Positions 1 to 11,810 of a DNA stretch of 64,000 nt are shown one piece after another. The position numbers and the translations under genes are program-made. The notes under the pieces are model-generated. The model saw nothing but the letters and a program-made list of their open reading frames with translations. It did not search any database and was not told where the DNA came from. Source of the stretch: Branchiostoma floridae (taxonomy: Eukaryota > Chordata > Leptocardii > Amphioxiformes > Branchiostomatidae); NCBI RefSeq assembly GCF_000003815.2, contig NC_049985.1, positions 3,108,970-3,172,969 of the forward strand, in the 5' to 3' direction. Position 1 is the first letter of the stretch. Every line of letters starts with the position of its first letter.

Positions 1-1834
1 ACCAAAAAAAGAAATTGGTGTGGCCTAACTGATGAATCTTCACCTCCAAGCTTTAAAGCTAACCTTGCACAAAAGGGCTAGGCTGTTGACGTTTGATGCT
101 AAGCATTTCTGAAAGCGCCTGGCAACAAGAAGTTTAAAAGTAACCATATGTGAAGTCCAGGGTTTCCAGAATTTGGCTCCAGGCCATGGAAAGTTTGCAG
201 TTTATGTCTGTAAAATCTATAGGGAGTAGACATTTCTTGTACACAAACTGAAAGTGCGTTGAACTTACTGCTCATTGTGCATGTCTCTATGGCTTTTTTG
301 TAGTCCTGGGGTATGTGTGGAGATGATATGGGAAGGACTCTCCCATTAGTGTATGCACATGAATGTGTTATGTATGATTTTGGGTTGCTTGGCTTATAGC
401 ATGTGGTTCTGGAGCACTTATTACGCCTCCAAGGGAAAGAAGGGAAAGGATTCTTGTTAAGCCCCCTCGAACGTTGGGGATTGCTGCTAATGTGTGCATT
501 GCATTCTGATTATAACAGGTGGTTGAATAGCTTCATTATTATGCTGGTAGGTCGAGGAATACAAACTCAATTTGTGCCCTGAGGTAGGTAACTGAAAACT
601 CACAGAATGTCTGCCAGGTAAATTTTTCTAGGTTGTGTCAGAAGAGTATTATGATTATCTTAAAGTATATACATTGTCATTACAAGTTGACACTGTTATG
701 CCTTATTTCAAAGATATTGTGGGTCTGGAACACTTAGTAGGTATGGCAATTGGATTCTGAATTCTGTTCAAGCCTCCTCTTAAGCATTTAAAGCCTGTCA
801 GTAGAATTTCCGTGGGCTGGTGGTTGGCCCTGGAGCGAAGGATCTGGCTTGTGTAGGCCCTGGAAAAAACATCCTGGTATCCAGGCTATCAGGGTTCCAG
901 CTGATGTGTGAATTACATTACAATCACATCATGACTAATCAACATGTTTCAGACTAGATCAGTAGAATTGAGGAACATTGCAAAGTTTACCACACCCAAG
1001 ACTAAAAAATCCAAAGTTTGCTGTTTCTTGTCCTGGATTTTTCAGATGTCTGAGCCTCCTGAATGAACATGACATGCTCTTTGCGCAGGGCACAGCCCCC
1101 AACATTTCCCACATGTGTTTTGAGTGGGTTCCTCCCCCCACAAACATGTCCTGCCAGGCCAGTGGGGTGGTTTTGGTTAGCTTGCTGTTGGTTTCTGTCA
1201 ATTGTCATGAAATGTCACTGATGCTTGTAGTGGGTGTGTTCTTGGAAATGGATACTGGAAAGAACATTAAAGTTGAGAGCTTTGGTTATGTGGTTACAAA
1301 TGTATCTTGGTTGCTTCCTTTGAAAGGAATAAAGTGCTTTTGTTTTGGAATGGCAAAACTCAGTATGTCACTAGAAAGGTTGAAAAGCCCAAAATAAATT
1401 GATTGCCAGGAATACTAAGATGAAAGTCTAACATCAATAGTACAGGGGTATGTGTAAAATCTTTCTGGACATTCCAGAATGTATAGAGGCTTTCCCCTGC
1501 TGATAATCAATTGTTCTGGGTATTAAGGTTCAGAAGCTACAAGAAAAAAACACTCAGACACCTGTATTTACAAGATGGTAATATCTAACCAAACTTGTCC
1601 AGAAAGCCCTCCCCCTTGTTTAAAGGTTGCATCTGTTGGGGTTTACATTATCAGTGTTAATGAGGTTTTAGTGGAGTGTTGACTGTAAAGATAGCGCGAC
1701 CCTGTTGTGGATGTTAAACTAGCAGTGAGGTATGTAGTAAATACAGTCTCAGATTCAGTGTGGAAATGGGCTACACATGTTTCGCTCAAGGGAGGCCTAG
1801 GGGGAAATTCCAGAGGAAAAGCCTCCTTGGTGTA

Positions 1835-2026
1835 CTGTAAATGCAGAAACTTTCGCAGTGGTTTAATCTTCGCAGGTTTTCGCGGTAGACGCTTCACCGT
1901 GAATTTAAAACCACCGCAAACATTTTTCCATGGCAGGTAGAGACTACAGTGCATAGTTCTACTGGGAACTTAAAACCATCGCAAAAAGTCCTTTTTCCTC
2001 TTCCATGAACTTAAATGCATTTACAG
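1835..2026. mobile_element. MITE with CTGTAAATGCA ends and TA duplication
   Basis: The element starts CTGTAAATGCAG and ends TGCATTTACAG, with TA on both outer sides (1833-1834 and 2027-2028). The interior repeats phrases such as 'accaccgcaaa' and 'accatcgcaaa' in gene-free sequence. Two-base TA duplications are typical of Tc1/mariner-type elements. No transposase is present. The open frames on both strands here are by-products of the repeat. Confidence 0.65.
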
Positions 2027-3208
2027 TATCTGCAGCCCTAATTGATTTGTAGTGTTCACACAGCTCTGTCGGTCACACTAGCTGGGAACTGATCTACTGT
2101 GAAGTCTTCCTTTCATATTGCTGACTCTGTATAATGAAGTATGTCTCTTCGAGGGTGTAACTCAAGATGTTGGAGTGTTTGCTAGGCTTGTAATTGATTA
2201 TTGTGGTGTTGGAGTTGTGTGATGAACATTTAACAGCCTCTCTGGGGAAGGATCCAATGAGAGGAATCAATCATAGCTGCACATTTGAGAGGGTCTGCAT
2301 GGGGGGGTCCCGACAACGATTTACGCTGAATTCAAAAGAACCCCCTACGTATTACGCTAATTCAAGGAAGGCAATTACGGTAAATTTGGTCGCCTTGCTA
2401 CGAATTACGTAGATAAGATGGTTTTCCCTAAGAGTTACGGGGACTAAAAATAGGCTGCCTACGCCATATGGAAAAGAGCATGCAGACCCTCATATGACTG
2501 TGTGATGCAAGACAAGACTAATGTAATAATGTAATCTTTGCAGTTGTATGTAATATAATGTCTAATGTACATGTATACATTGACTGTATGTGGAATTTGG
2601 GAGGTTTTAATGTTAGAAGAATACATCTGACAACATCTAGAGATTTAAGTTAGACACTTCTACCAAGTGCACATAACATTACCCAGTGAGAGTGGAAGTC
2701 AGCTTCTTGTAGGTGGTCTTGGCAGGATGACAGGCGCCTTGGGGGGCTTCTTCGGAATTTTGATAGAGGCAGATCAGATTCATCTTTAGTACAGTCTATG
2801 CAGCCTTTAGAGATGTCATAAATGAATGAAAAACTAATAAAACAACCTTAGCAAAACATTGGCTGAGAATGATTTGCATCTGGAAATGATATCATGCTTG
2901 GCGCATTACTCTCTGACTGTCTACTGCTGAGTGCCAATTCATCAAAGTCAGTAAACACAGGAAACATGCATGTGCATTGATCAAAGCATCATGATATATC
3001 TGTAAATAGCAACAGAAATTCGTTCTCCTTATTTCCATAATGAAAATGCAAGGGTGAAAGTTTGGCAGTGAACTTGTGAGGTATTATCCTTTCACTCGCA
3101 CTGCAAGAAACAGATTCAGATTGGAAATACTTGGAAAAGGATTGGTGCTGCTGGTCATTTTATCATGCAAGCTCCTTTATGACGTGCCCCCGGGTTCTTT
3201 GTAAAGGA

Positions 3209-3355
3209 ATGGTTCGGTATTAGCCTGGGTGCCAGACTTTTCCTTAGGTATTCACAGGCTAGACACTCATAATTGCCTTGGGGGGCATGTTGGCCTAGGA
3301 GCTAGCCTGTGTATGCCCTTGAAATAGTCTGGCAACAAGGCTAATTCCGAACCAT
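3209..3355. repeat. Foldback (MITE-like) element
   Basis: The left arm, ATGGTTCGGTATTAGCC then TGGGTGCCAGACT, pairs with the right arm, AGTCTGGCAACAAGGC then TAATTCCGAACCAT, with few mismatches over about 33 bases. The internal ends TAGCC...GGCTA resemble other TAGCC-type foldbacks in this window (26439, 48948). No coding potential. Confidence 0.6.
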
Positions 3356-4419
3356 ACCTTTTCAAAGAATCCATAAAAGAAATGTCATAAAAGGACCTTA
3401 GATAATAAAATAACCACCACTGTGAACCCTTTTCTTTAGCCATCCCCACCCCTGACAGTTGACACAAGCTAAATCAGGCCGAACCTCTGCCTACATTTAT
3501 GAGGTCCAGTGAAATTGAGCATCTGGTTTTCAATTAGTACTTCACACAGGGGTGTACAAATTGTAAGACAAGGACACTGGCAACCCCCAACAGAGCCCCA
3601 GCTTGTGCCAGACACCTGTAAGCCATTTGTGGGCTGCCAGCAGTGGGGAATGGATTGGGAGTGGGTGTCCTGACCAGGGTATCGCATTACAGACATACAG
3701 CAAGGGAAAAGGTTACACCCTGGGGTCAGTGGGTATGTCTATGTAAATCCTTCTGGGAGGGTGGGGGTGCATTCATTGTAAATCCACAACGGGGACATGG
3801 GTATTGTATGGGGGGTCTAGGACCCATGTCAAACACAGCTAAATATGCTTTTACCACAGTTATTGTTGACATTTTAGTGGTCCCTTAGCCAATTTTTCCC
3901 ATCATTATTTCCTCTTTACTATGTACGTTAGCTAATGTAGTGAATAAAGTATCCAAATGTCCACATAAGAATTAAGATTCATCTAAGAATACTGTCTATG
4001 GTGAATACCTGTCCACATGAGTTTTGTCTTGGGCAGTTTTGACTGTGCTACCAGGAAGTAAGTTATTCCGGATGCTAAGAAAGATTGATTTCCACAAGAA
4101 AGTCCTTTTGGGAAAATAAAGTACGGAGAAACCAACATATTTCATCCATCTGTCCACAACTCTTTGAACCTACTCTGTCCAGGATACATGTACATACAGG
4201 AGAGAATGATAAATCTCTTGTTACTTAGTAGCTGTGGTATTATGCATGCTTTCTATTTCATATTGGGAGCTTGAGTAATCTACTAGTCAGATCGGAGACA
4301 GAGCCGATTCCGTTCTCGCTTTCTCATCGTAACGAAATGAACGGAGGAGAGGACGGAGCTGTTAAATGATGAATGAACTTGTCCTACTGGCATTCATGTC
4401 ACATTTCTGTGTCCATAGA

Positions 4420-5400
4420 TCATGTGGTTGTGGTTGTGATGAAACATTTCGCAGGTGCAAGGGTGGGAATGATGTGCTCTTGTTCTTTACAAGGGAAGAT
4501 GTAATATTATCCTTTTGGACCGGGTCCAAAGCAATACATTACACTGCTGACATTTAGTATTGATATCCTCAAAGATCATGTAATATCATTTTTGTTGTCT
4601 TGAGTCTTGCTATAGATGCTAGGGTGGGAAAGATGCGCTGGTTCTTACAAGGAAGATGAAATATTATCCTTTTGGACTGGGTCCAAGGCAATATGTTAGG
4701 CTGCTGACATTTAGTAGAGTCTCAATATCTTCAAAGATCATGTAGTATCATTTCTGTTGTCTTAAAGTCTTGCTATAGATGCTAGGGTGGGAAAGATGCT
4801 CTCAGGATCTTTACAAGTGAAGATGAAGTATTATCCTTTTGGACCAGGTCCAAAGCAATACATTACACTGCTGGCATTTAGTAGAGTATTCGTATCCTCA
4901 AAGATCACGTAGTTTTTGTCTTCGTGAGTCTTGCTTTTAGGTGCTAGGTAGGGAATAATGCGCTAGTTCTAACACGTGAACTGGTTTGCAATCAACACTA
5001 CAAGATGTAATATTATCCTTCTGGATGGAACCCAAAGCAATATATTACACTGCTGGCATTTACCATACATGGAACTCATATCCTCAAAGATCATCATGTA
5101 GTTGTGGTTGTATATTACTTAGGTGTAGATTTGGGAGGGGTATGCTCATTCTAACATGAATTGGTTTGTAATCAATATCTGAAGATGTAATATTAGCCTT
5201 TTGAATCATACCCAAAGCAATGTATTACTGCTGACATTCATAAAGTATTAATACGATGATGTAGATCAAGTTTTGTTTGCAATAAGTCTTACTGTAGGTG
5301 TAGGGTTGGGAATGTCAATGATATACTGATGCTACTAAATTCAAATGGTTTGTATTAAATCAACATCTGATGTAATTTTGTAATTTCATTTTTTGAATTG
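4420..5400. repeat. Degenerate tandem array, unit about 157-185 bp
   Basis: The phrase 'gaagatgtaatattatcc' recurs at about 4495, 4652, 4819, 5001, 5181 and, weakly, 5366. Each copy is followed by variants of 'ggtccaaagcaata', 'gctgacatttag' and 'tcctcaaagatcatgtag'. Copies diverge rightward. It ends just before the protocadherin exon. Confidence 0.7.
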
Positions 5401-5539
5401 ATTTTACATAGTTTTTGTCTAAGCCAGTGGAGAATAAACAGCTGTCTTCACTCCCATGTCAAACGGAAATGCATATGATGATGATCTTCTCTTCCATAAA
5501 ATTCCATAAAAGCTCTCACATCCTTCCTTCCTTCTACAG

Positions 5540-5759
5540 GAGGCTCGTCTGTTAAGGATGCTCAAGGACGGACACACCTCCGACGAGAGCCTCAACTCCA
5601 CCCATAGCAACCATGACAGTGGGCGTGGCTCCGTCCATAGCAACCACGACAGCGGCCGGGGAGACAGCGACAAGGAGGTCCGCAGCTCACCCACTGCTGA
5701 CCTTCGACCCCAAAGTTGTGAGGGGGCTTCGAACAAGACAGAACTACCCGTAGAGACAG
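5540..5759 (+). CDS. Delta-protocadherin, penultimate cytoplasmic-tail exon
   Basis: This is an internal coding exon of 73 codons plus one base. It follows a pyrimidine-rich acceptor (cttccttctacag) and ends at a CAG|GTGAGG donor. The reading begins EARLLRMLKDGHTSDESLNS and carries two Ser-His-Asn-His-Asp-Ser-Gly-Arg-Gly stretches in tandem before DSDKEVRSS. DSGRG-type acidic/serine segments are characteristic of the cytoplasmic tails of delta-protocadherins, which are homophilic adhesion molecules of the plasma membrane. The leftover base (g) joins the first two bases of the exon at 22105 to give Gly in frame, which strongly supports splicing between them. There is no transmembrane segment, so the cadherin repeats lie outside the window. 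A plain hydrophilic exon of another gene is the alternative. Confidence 0.82.
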
Positions 5760-6389
5760 GTGAGGAAGCTTTGGAATATTATTTGGAATCAATTAGTTTT
5801 CCTATTGGCCACATCGATTTAATTTTTTAATTTTCAGATTTAAAAAGATAAAGTTAGCTTGGCATATATCAACATGAAAGCATTCTCTGAGGCCAAGAGA
5901 CAACACAGTACACACACACAGTTTCAGTAAACAGAGTCAGGTGCAAGTTTTCACTCCATCATTACAAAATTGACATCACGTCCTGCTCTAATGCAGCAGT
6001 TAATGCAGTAATTGTTCGAAAATTATAGATTGCGCCATGGAATTTTCAAAGAAGAACTAGAACAGTTTTTGCAAAGCTCTGTCAGTCTGATGGGAAATTT
6101 AATTCAAAGAAATAACAAAAGATGATAGCTTTCCCTGCAGTGGTACTTATTTCATTTTAATCACATCTATCTATCAAGGATTGAACAAAAGCAAAATGAA
6201 GCCCTCTTCTCAAAAAACATAAATACAAGAGCACAGCTCAATATACACTAAGAACAACAGCAGCACTTATCAAGACAAATAAATATGATATCTCCAACTA
6301 TTATTGTTAGCAGTGAACTCTCGCTTCTGACACGATCCCGGAGCAACTCGGTTGCAGGGTCAATCCCACCTAATCCGATATGCCAAGAA

Positions 6390-6503
6390 ATAAATTCCCT
6401 GCAAAAGTGGAAGTGGCAAATTTTCAATTATAGCAATCGTAAACAAATAAATTCCCTGCAAAAGTGGAAGTGGCAAATTTTCAATTATAGCAATCGTAAA
6501 CAA
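6390..6503. repeat. Perfect tandem duplication, 2 x 57 bp
   Basis: The 57-base unit starting ataaattccctgcaaaagtg at 6390 is repeated exactly from 6447 to 6503. The perfect identity implies a very recent slippage or duplication, or possibly an assembly artefact. The flanking open frame at 6285-6650 just reads through the repeat. Confidence 0.9.
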
Positions 6504-7159
6504 TCTCCAATATCCCTCTCCCCCGGTCGCTTTAGTACCTCTGCCGGTTCCGGGCCCTGGTATGGAAGATTGAGCCCATCACTCACCCAGGAAAGTGCTC
6601 TATCTATAAGATTCACCGCCGAGCCGGAATATTACAGCCAACCCAAATAACCATAACTGTACACTCTCTCTCGGCTCCCGCTGAGCAAATCCATTTCTGG
6701 GATGATATCCGCCGCATGAATCTCGCTCGATCGGGATGTGCCTGCGTAACGTTCTGGCTAAGGGGCGAGTCCATTAATGTCCAGTAAGGGGCTGGTCACA
6801 TGTGTCGTTTGGTCGTTGTACGGTCACAAACTGAAGGGATAGCCGTGCAAGAAGGCCTACTTGGGGGATAGCCAGAAAAAGATAGGAAGTAATCATCCGA
6901 AAATGTGTAAGAAATAGTGCTCTAATTTCAAGCTATATCCAGTGAAACAGGGGCTGGTCATCACATGCGTCCTAAGGTTGTTGTACGATTGCAAACTGAA
7001 GGTATTCTTGGGATAGCCAGAAGAAGATAGCAGAAAATCTCACGGAAATGTGTAAGAAACAGTGCCCTAATTTCAAACCATATCCAGTTAAACAATTCAG
7101 GCAAAATATGGTCTTGATCACCTCATGAAGATGCACCTTACCATTGACACCACCTAGAC

Positions 7160-8522
7160 AATCACTTTTTGGTGATTCTTTGGATGATTTTTGTCATCGT
7201 CACAAGTATCAAAAATCCCGTCCTCTGAGCAATCTTCTTTAACTGTATAACTGAAAGATGAATAGAAGAACTGATGTGAATAGATTAGTACTGCTATCAT
7301 CACTTAATGATCCTGCTTGAAGGGAACATTGCCACACCAGAAATCCAGTTGTTAAGATCTTTTGAGGCTTTTGCAAGACCGATTTGAGGTTGTGCTTCTC
7401 AGGAATGATGTATGTGAATGAGACGGGGGCTCAGGGGTTCTTCACCTGCGCAGTTCAACAATATAATGTGCCGATCAGTTGTTGGCATTTTACCATCGTC
7501 ACAAGCATTAAGAATCCTGCCTACATGTTCACAGAGACAATATTCATCACTATAAGTCCTCTGAGTAGTCTTCTTCTGCAGTTTCCACTACATCACTGAA
7601 AGGTGAAAACAATAACTGATGTGAGTGGACTGCTATCATTACTTAATGACCCTACCTTAAGGGAACATTACCGCACCAGAAATCCAGTAAAGATTTCTCA
7701 TAAGATCTTTTGAGACTGTTGCAAGACCAATTTGAGGTCATGCTTCTGAGGAATGATGTATGTGAATGAGACAGGGGCTCAGGGGTGGTTCACCTGCGCA
7801 GTTCAACAATGTAATGTGCCCATCACTTTTTGGTATTTCTCCATTGTCACAACCATTAAGAATCCTGCCTACATGTTCACATAGACAATATTCATCACTA
7901 TCAGTCCTTTGAGTAGTCTTCATGTGCAGTTTCTACTGTATAACTGAAAGGTGAATTGAGGTACTGATGTCAAATGGACTGCTATCATGACTTCATGACC
8001 CTACCTTAAGCGAACATAACCACACCAGAGATGCATGCAAAGATTTCTCAAGATATCTTTTGAGACTGTTGCAAGACAAACTCAGGGTTGTGCTTCTCAG
8101 GAATGATGTATGTGAATGAGACAGAGGCTCAGGGGTTCTTCACCTGCGCAGTTCAACAATGTAATGTGCCCATCACTTGTTGGCATTTTCCCATTGTCAC
8201 AAGCCTAAACAATCCTGCCTACATGTTCACATAGACAATATTCATCACTATCAGTCCTCTGAGTAGTCTTCTTGTGCAGTTTCGACTACATAACTGAAAG
8301 GTGAAAACAATAACTGATGTGAGTGGACTGCTATCGTCACTTAATGATCCTACCTTAAGGGAACATTACTGCACCAGAGGTGCATGCAAAGATTTCTTAA
8401 GAGATCTTTTGAGACTGTTGCAAGACCGTTTTGAGGTCAGTCTTCTCAGGAATGATGTATGTGAATGAGACAGGGGCTCAGGGGTTCTTCACCTGCGCAG
8501 TTCAACAATGTAATGTGCCCAT
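7160..8522 (-). repeat. About 349-bp tandem array with antisense exon-like unit
   Basis: The phrase 'aggaatgatgtatgtgaatg' recurs at 7401, 7749, 8099 and 8448 (periods 348, 350, 349). The array covers nearly four units and stops abruptly at 'gtgcccatc' (8522). On the minus strand each full unit carries a stretch bounded by cacctttcag (acceptor-like) and gcgcag|gtga (donor-like). The enclosed codons give similar peptides in successive copies (for example VETAxEDYSED and, in another frame, SDEYCLCEHVGRILN). A frame change between the two halves and early stops mean no copy reads through. It looks like an amplified exon relic rather than a working gene. Confidence 0.75.
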
Positions 8523-8731
8523 CTGACACCAATCTCACCGAGTAGGCGGCCGGGACCTTCGGCTGTAACCCGCGGGTCATCCAGGCGTCGCTCTTCCCCG
8601 CTCTGTGTTTATTGGTACAAGTTTGGCAGCAGCCGGTTTATGTTCCAGTGGAGGGGCTGAATTAAACATTTCCCTGGCGGTGGAGCACTTTGCGAGGTTA
8701 CTGCTCTGACACTCACAAACAATTACTGTGA

Positions 8732-9185
8732 GGTGTCGCACAAACAGATAATGATGACTTTATTGCCATAAGACCATGCCCAAAGGCTAATTGCAAATAG
8801 TAAATAGTGATATACAAAGTTGATACGTATAACTATAAGAAGGAAACTGAAATATATAGATGAATTAAGAGGGAAATAACGGCTATTCTAAATCAATTTC
8901 TACTTGAACTATTTGGAGGGTTTGAAGACTTCTTTTCCGTATGCGATGGTCGATCAATTAAGGTGTCACACAAACAGATAATGATGATTTTATTGTAGGA
9001 CCATGCCCGAAGGCTAATTGCAAAAAGTAAATGATGGTATATAGAGTTATACGCTTCACAAAGAAGGAAAAAGAAATAAAGATCTCAGATAAATTAAGAG
9101 GGAAATGACATCTATTCTAAGTCTATTTCTACTTAAACTATTTGACTTATTTTCCATATGCAGTGGGAGATAAAATACACACGTC
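8732..9185 (-). repeat. Two-unit 230-bp duplication, possibly a LINE 3' end
   Basis: 'ggtgtcgcacaaacagataa' at 8732 recurs as 'ggtgtcacacaaacagataa' at 8962, with matching downstream text (accatgcccaaaggctaattgc, gaattaagagggaaata). Read on the minus strand, the unit contains 'ggcaataaagtcatcattat', a layout seen at 3' ends of CR1/L2-type retrotransposons. The LINE assignment is inference; the duplication is visible. Confidence 0.55.
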
Positions 9186-9424
9186 AACATTTTTTAAGAT
9201 GAAGGGTTTGGACGACTTAAGCAAGAAGATTATTTTTCCAAATATAAATCAAGAGAATCGGCATGTAAACTGTCAAACAAGCATGTTGAAATCAACTGAA
9301 ACATGTTTGGAGCTGTTGAAACTTTGAATTTTTTATATCCAGATGTTGCGGTGGCTGTACGTGCAGTCTTTGTATGCATATAACATCACTGGATATAACA
9401 TCTCTGGCTATGTAGGTCACGCTG

Positions 9425-9850
9425 TAGAAACACAAGTGCCAGATGCACCTGTGTGTGGGAGTTGAGAAATGCCAACTTGTCAGATTTAGCGTCATTTCCC
9501 TTTGATCGTGGATGAAAATGTATGGATTTTTTGGTTCTTGGGTTTAAAAAAAGAATAATGCTAGCTGATTGGAATATCAACACACTGCTTGAAGCCAGAA
9601 TATGAGAGGAACTCGTCTGTACTTTGGTATGCACAGAACAAAGTCAGGTGCAAGTTTTCAAGTTTGGCATTCTGTTTCCATGATATCGTCTTGCTACAAT
9701 TTAAGATGAAAATATTAAAAAAACCCAGAAATTGAATTGTTATGGCCTTAAATAGGTCACCCTTTGAAACATGAGTGCCACATGCACCTGCGTATGGGAA
9801 ATAGGAAATGCCAAATTGTCAGATTTACGGAGATATTCCTTTGATCGTTG
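9425..9850. repeat. Dispersed/direct duplicated block
   Basis: 'gaaacacaagtgccagatgcacctg...cttgtcagattta' (about 9427) recurs as 'gaaacatgagtgccacatgcacctg...attgtcagattta' (about 9767), followed in both by 'ttcc(c)tttgatcgt'. This is a divergent duplication with an offset of about 340 bases. No coding role is visible. Confidence 0.5.
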
Positions 9851-10089
9851 ATCTCAGAAAATGTTCAGGCAGTAGTTGGCATGCCACAGAAGATGTACAT
9901 AAATGTAGCTGGAACGTACTTTGACATTCAGCCGCCGCTGTGCGCTGTCTCGAAAGAAGGCCATGCATGTAAGCCATTGCCAAACTGCCTTGAAATTGAT
10001 TTTCGTCCTGCCGGAAAGGTACGTTGGGTGGAATTTGTTGTACATTTCGTGGAATTTGTGGCAAAGTAGGGTACAGAGTAGTCATCTGC

Positions 10090-10470
10090 TGTACACGCTT
10101 TTCAGATAAGACGGTATTTTGTAAAGCGCTTCAACGGCACGTTGAGCAGAGTTTGTGCATTTGCGGTACAGCACAGTCGTATGTCATGTGGGATCTTCGG
10201 ATGAAACTGTATTTTCTAAAGTACTGCTATCGCACATTTGGCAGATGTTTAGAGTAAGCTTTGGTTTAAACTATGACATCAGTGTAGATGGTTCGGATGA
10301 GATAATGTTTTCTAAAGCACAACCATTGCTCGTATGGCCTATGTTTGTAGCCCCAGAGATTTTTCAGATGAAACCTTATTCGCTAAAGCACCGCCTTAGC
10401 ATTGCCCTTGATACGAGTGCTGATATCCTGTGCAGATGTTTCAGATATGAGATTTTGTCACGTCACATCT
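10090..10470. repeat. Degenerate tandem array, unit about 75-96 bp
   Basis: Related segments of the form 'tttcagatgaaac..tattttctaaagcac' occur at about 10098, 10193, 10289 and 10363. The plus-strand open frame across it follows from the repeat and shows no known domain. Confidence 0.55.
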
Positions 10471-11468
10471 AGCAGATTTTGCAGTAAATCTTGGTGCAAA
10501 TAAAGACGTGTCCTGCAGACTTAATAAATTTTTCAGTGCACCTCATAAATCTTAAGTCAGAGAATTTACTTCATATACAACTTGATAGGCTATTCCTAGC
10601 TTCAGAAATAACATTGTACAATCTTCAATGAAGTGCACTTCATCCTCTACCAGTGATGATATGCCACACAAGCCTTTTACTTTTAGACCTGATTTTCCAA
10701 AGCATCTCTACTGCACTTATCATTAACATCTACATCAGGCCTCTTTGGGAGCAGCGCCGCATTATCCTCTTCCAAATCATTGCTATTAAAGATGCAAGGA
10801 AATAGCGGCCTAGTTCAGTTGTATGCGATTACGATCTGGGGTAACTATTCGTGCCAAAGTCATTGCTATTTAATATTCTCATCCTGCCCTTCTACTCTTC
10901 AACCTTGATAGCTGCTTTCGGAGAGGAGCATATTGAATGAAAGTAGAAGAAAAAAAAGCTAACGTCACAAATCTGCCTGTAATGGATTACACATGACAAG
11001 CCAATGCGGTATTTCATGTCTCGGACTTAGATGGCAATATCGCTGTTACAGTTGTCGTATTTCACGTAGAAGTGCCCCCGGGCGCTATTGTCCGCTACTG
11101 GCGCAACCTGCCCCGTGTCGTCGTAAACCCGACGCACGTCGACAAGACTGATGATGTAGCGCAACATGGAAACACCACAAATCTTTCACCGCAAGACAAG
11201 CTCTTAGACGGAGACACATTTCACACTTTTTACTGCTTGGCACCATCTGCTACTCTTCTGTGTACCAAAATCAGACCCTGCAAGTCAAAGGGGGCATCGG
11301 CAATTAAGCCAATTGGTATAATTAAGACGGATTCAGCCCTTAGCGACCCCCTGGTCTCATAACCATCTTGTATCATTTGTGTAGTCAGGCTCTTTGGAGG
11401 AAAAATTACAATAAGGTTGGGTCCACTGTGACCACTTGGAACCAAGCAATTAGGGGGGTTGAAATACC

Positions 11469-11810
11469 AGAGCCATGGAGACTGCATCAACAGGAGTATA
11501 CCCATTTCAGCAAAAACTGAGATAGAGAGGAAGCATTTTGTCATTAACTTTCTAAGGATAATGCTTACCAGTGCATTTAATCTTGTGTTTGCTAAGTACT
11601 GTCATAGCCAGTAAGAATTTAGATGCATGCATTTAGATCATCCATGGAGACCACATTGACAGTTGAATATCCATCTCAGCAAAAACACTGACAGAGAGCA
11701 CACCTTTTTGTCGATATTATGTCAAGGCTTATGCTTACTTTAGCATTTAACCATGTCCTGGCTAAGTTCTGTTTTAGCCAATACGCATTTAGATGTTTGA
11801 TGTAATGCCA
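11469..11810. repeat. Divergent tandem duplication, about 175-bp unit
   Basis: 'agccatggagactgcatcaacag...cagcaaaaactgagatagagag' (about 11470) recurs as 'atccatggagaccacattgacag...cagcaaaaacactgacagagag' (about 11640). Both are followed by 'atgcttac..agcatttaa', 'gctaagt.ctgt..tagcca' and 'atttagatg'. No gene is seen. Confidence 0.65.

Larger units (their letters stand above)
1..5539 (+). other. Noncoding sequence upstream of protocadherin tail exon
   Basis: No open reading frame here shows domain-like sequence or good splice borders. The stretch is probably intron of the protocadherin gene whose tail exon begins at 5540, because that exon opens in frame at a good acceptor and must be preceded by ectodomain and transmembrane exons. 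It contains a TA-flanked MITE (1835-2026), a foldback (3209-3355) and a degenerate tandem array (4420-5400). A block at about 3850-4060 resembles 23640-23830 (both contain 'gtccacat' and 'cttgggca/taa' stretches) and looks like a dispersed repeat. Confidence 0.5.

Noticed and set aside
978-1397. 139-codon plus-strand open frame
   Set aside because: No splice borders, no domain and an ordinary intronic base composition; chance frame.
7100-8530. CRISPR-like array
   Set aside because: Units are 349 bp with no short repeat/unique spacer structure, and the DNA is animal.
11040-11362. Possible exon in CpG-rich sequence reading PGAIVRYWRNLPRVVVNP
   Set aside because: No good acceptor/donor pair in phase with the protocadherin exons and no family similarity.
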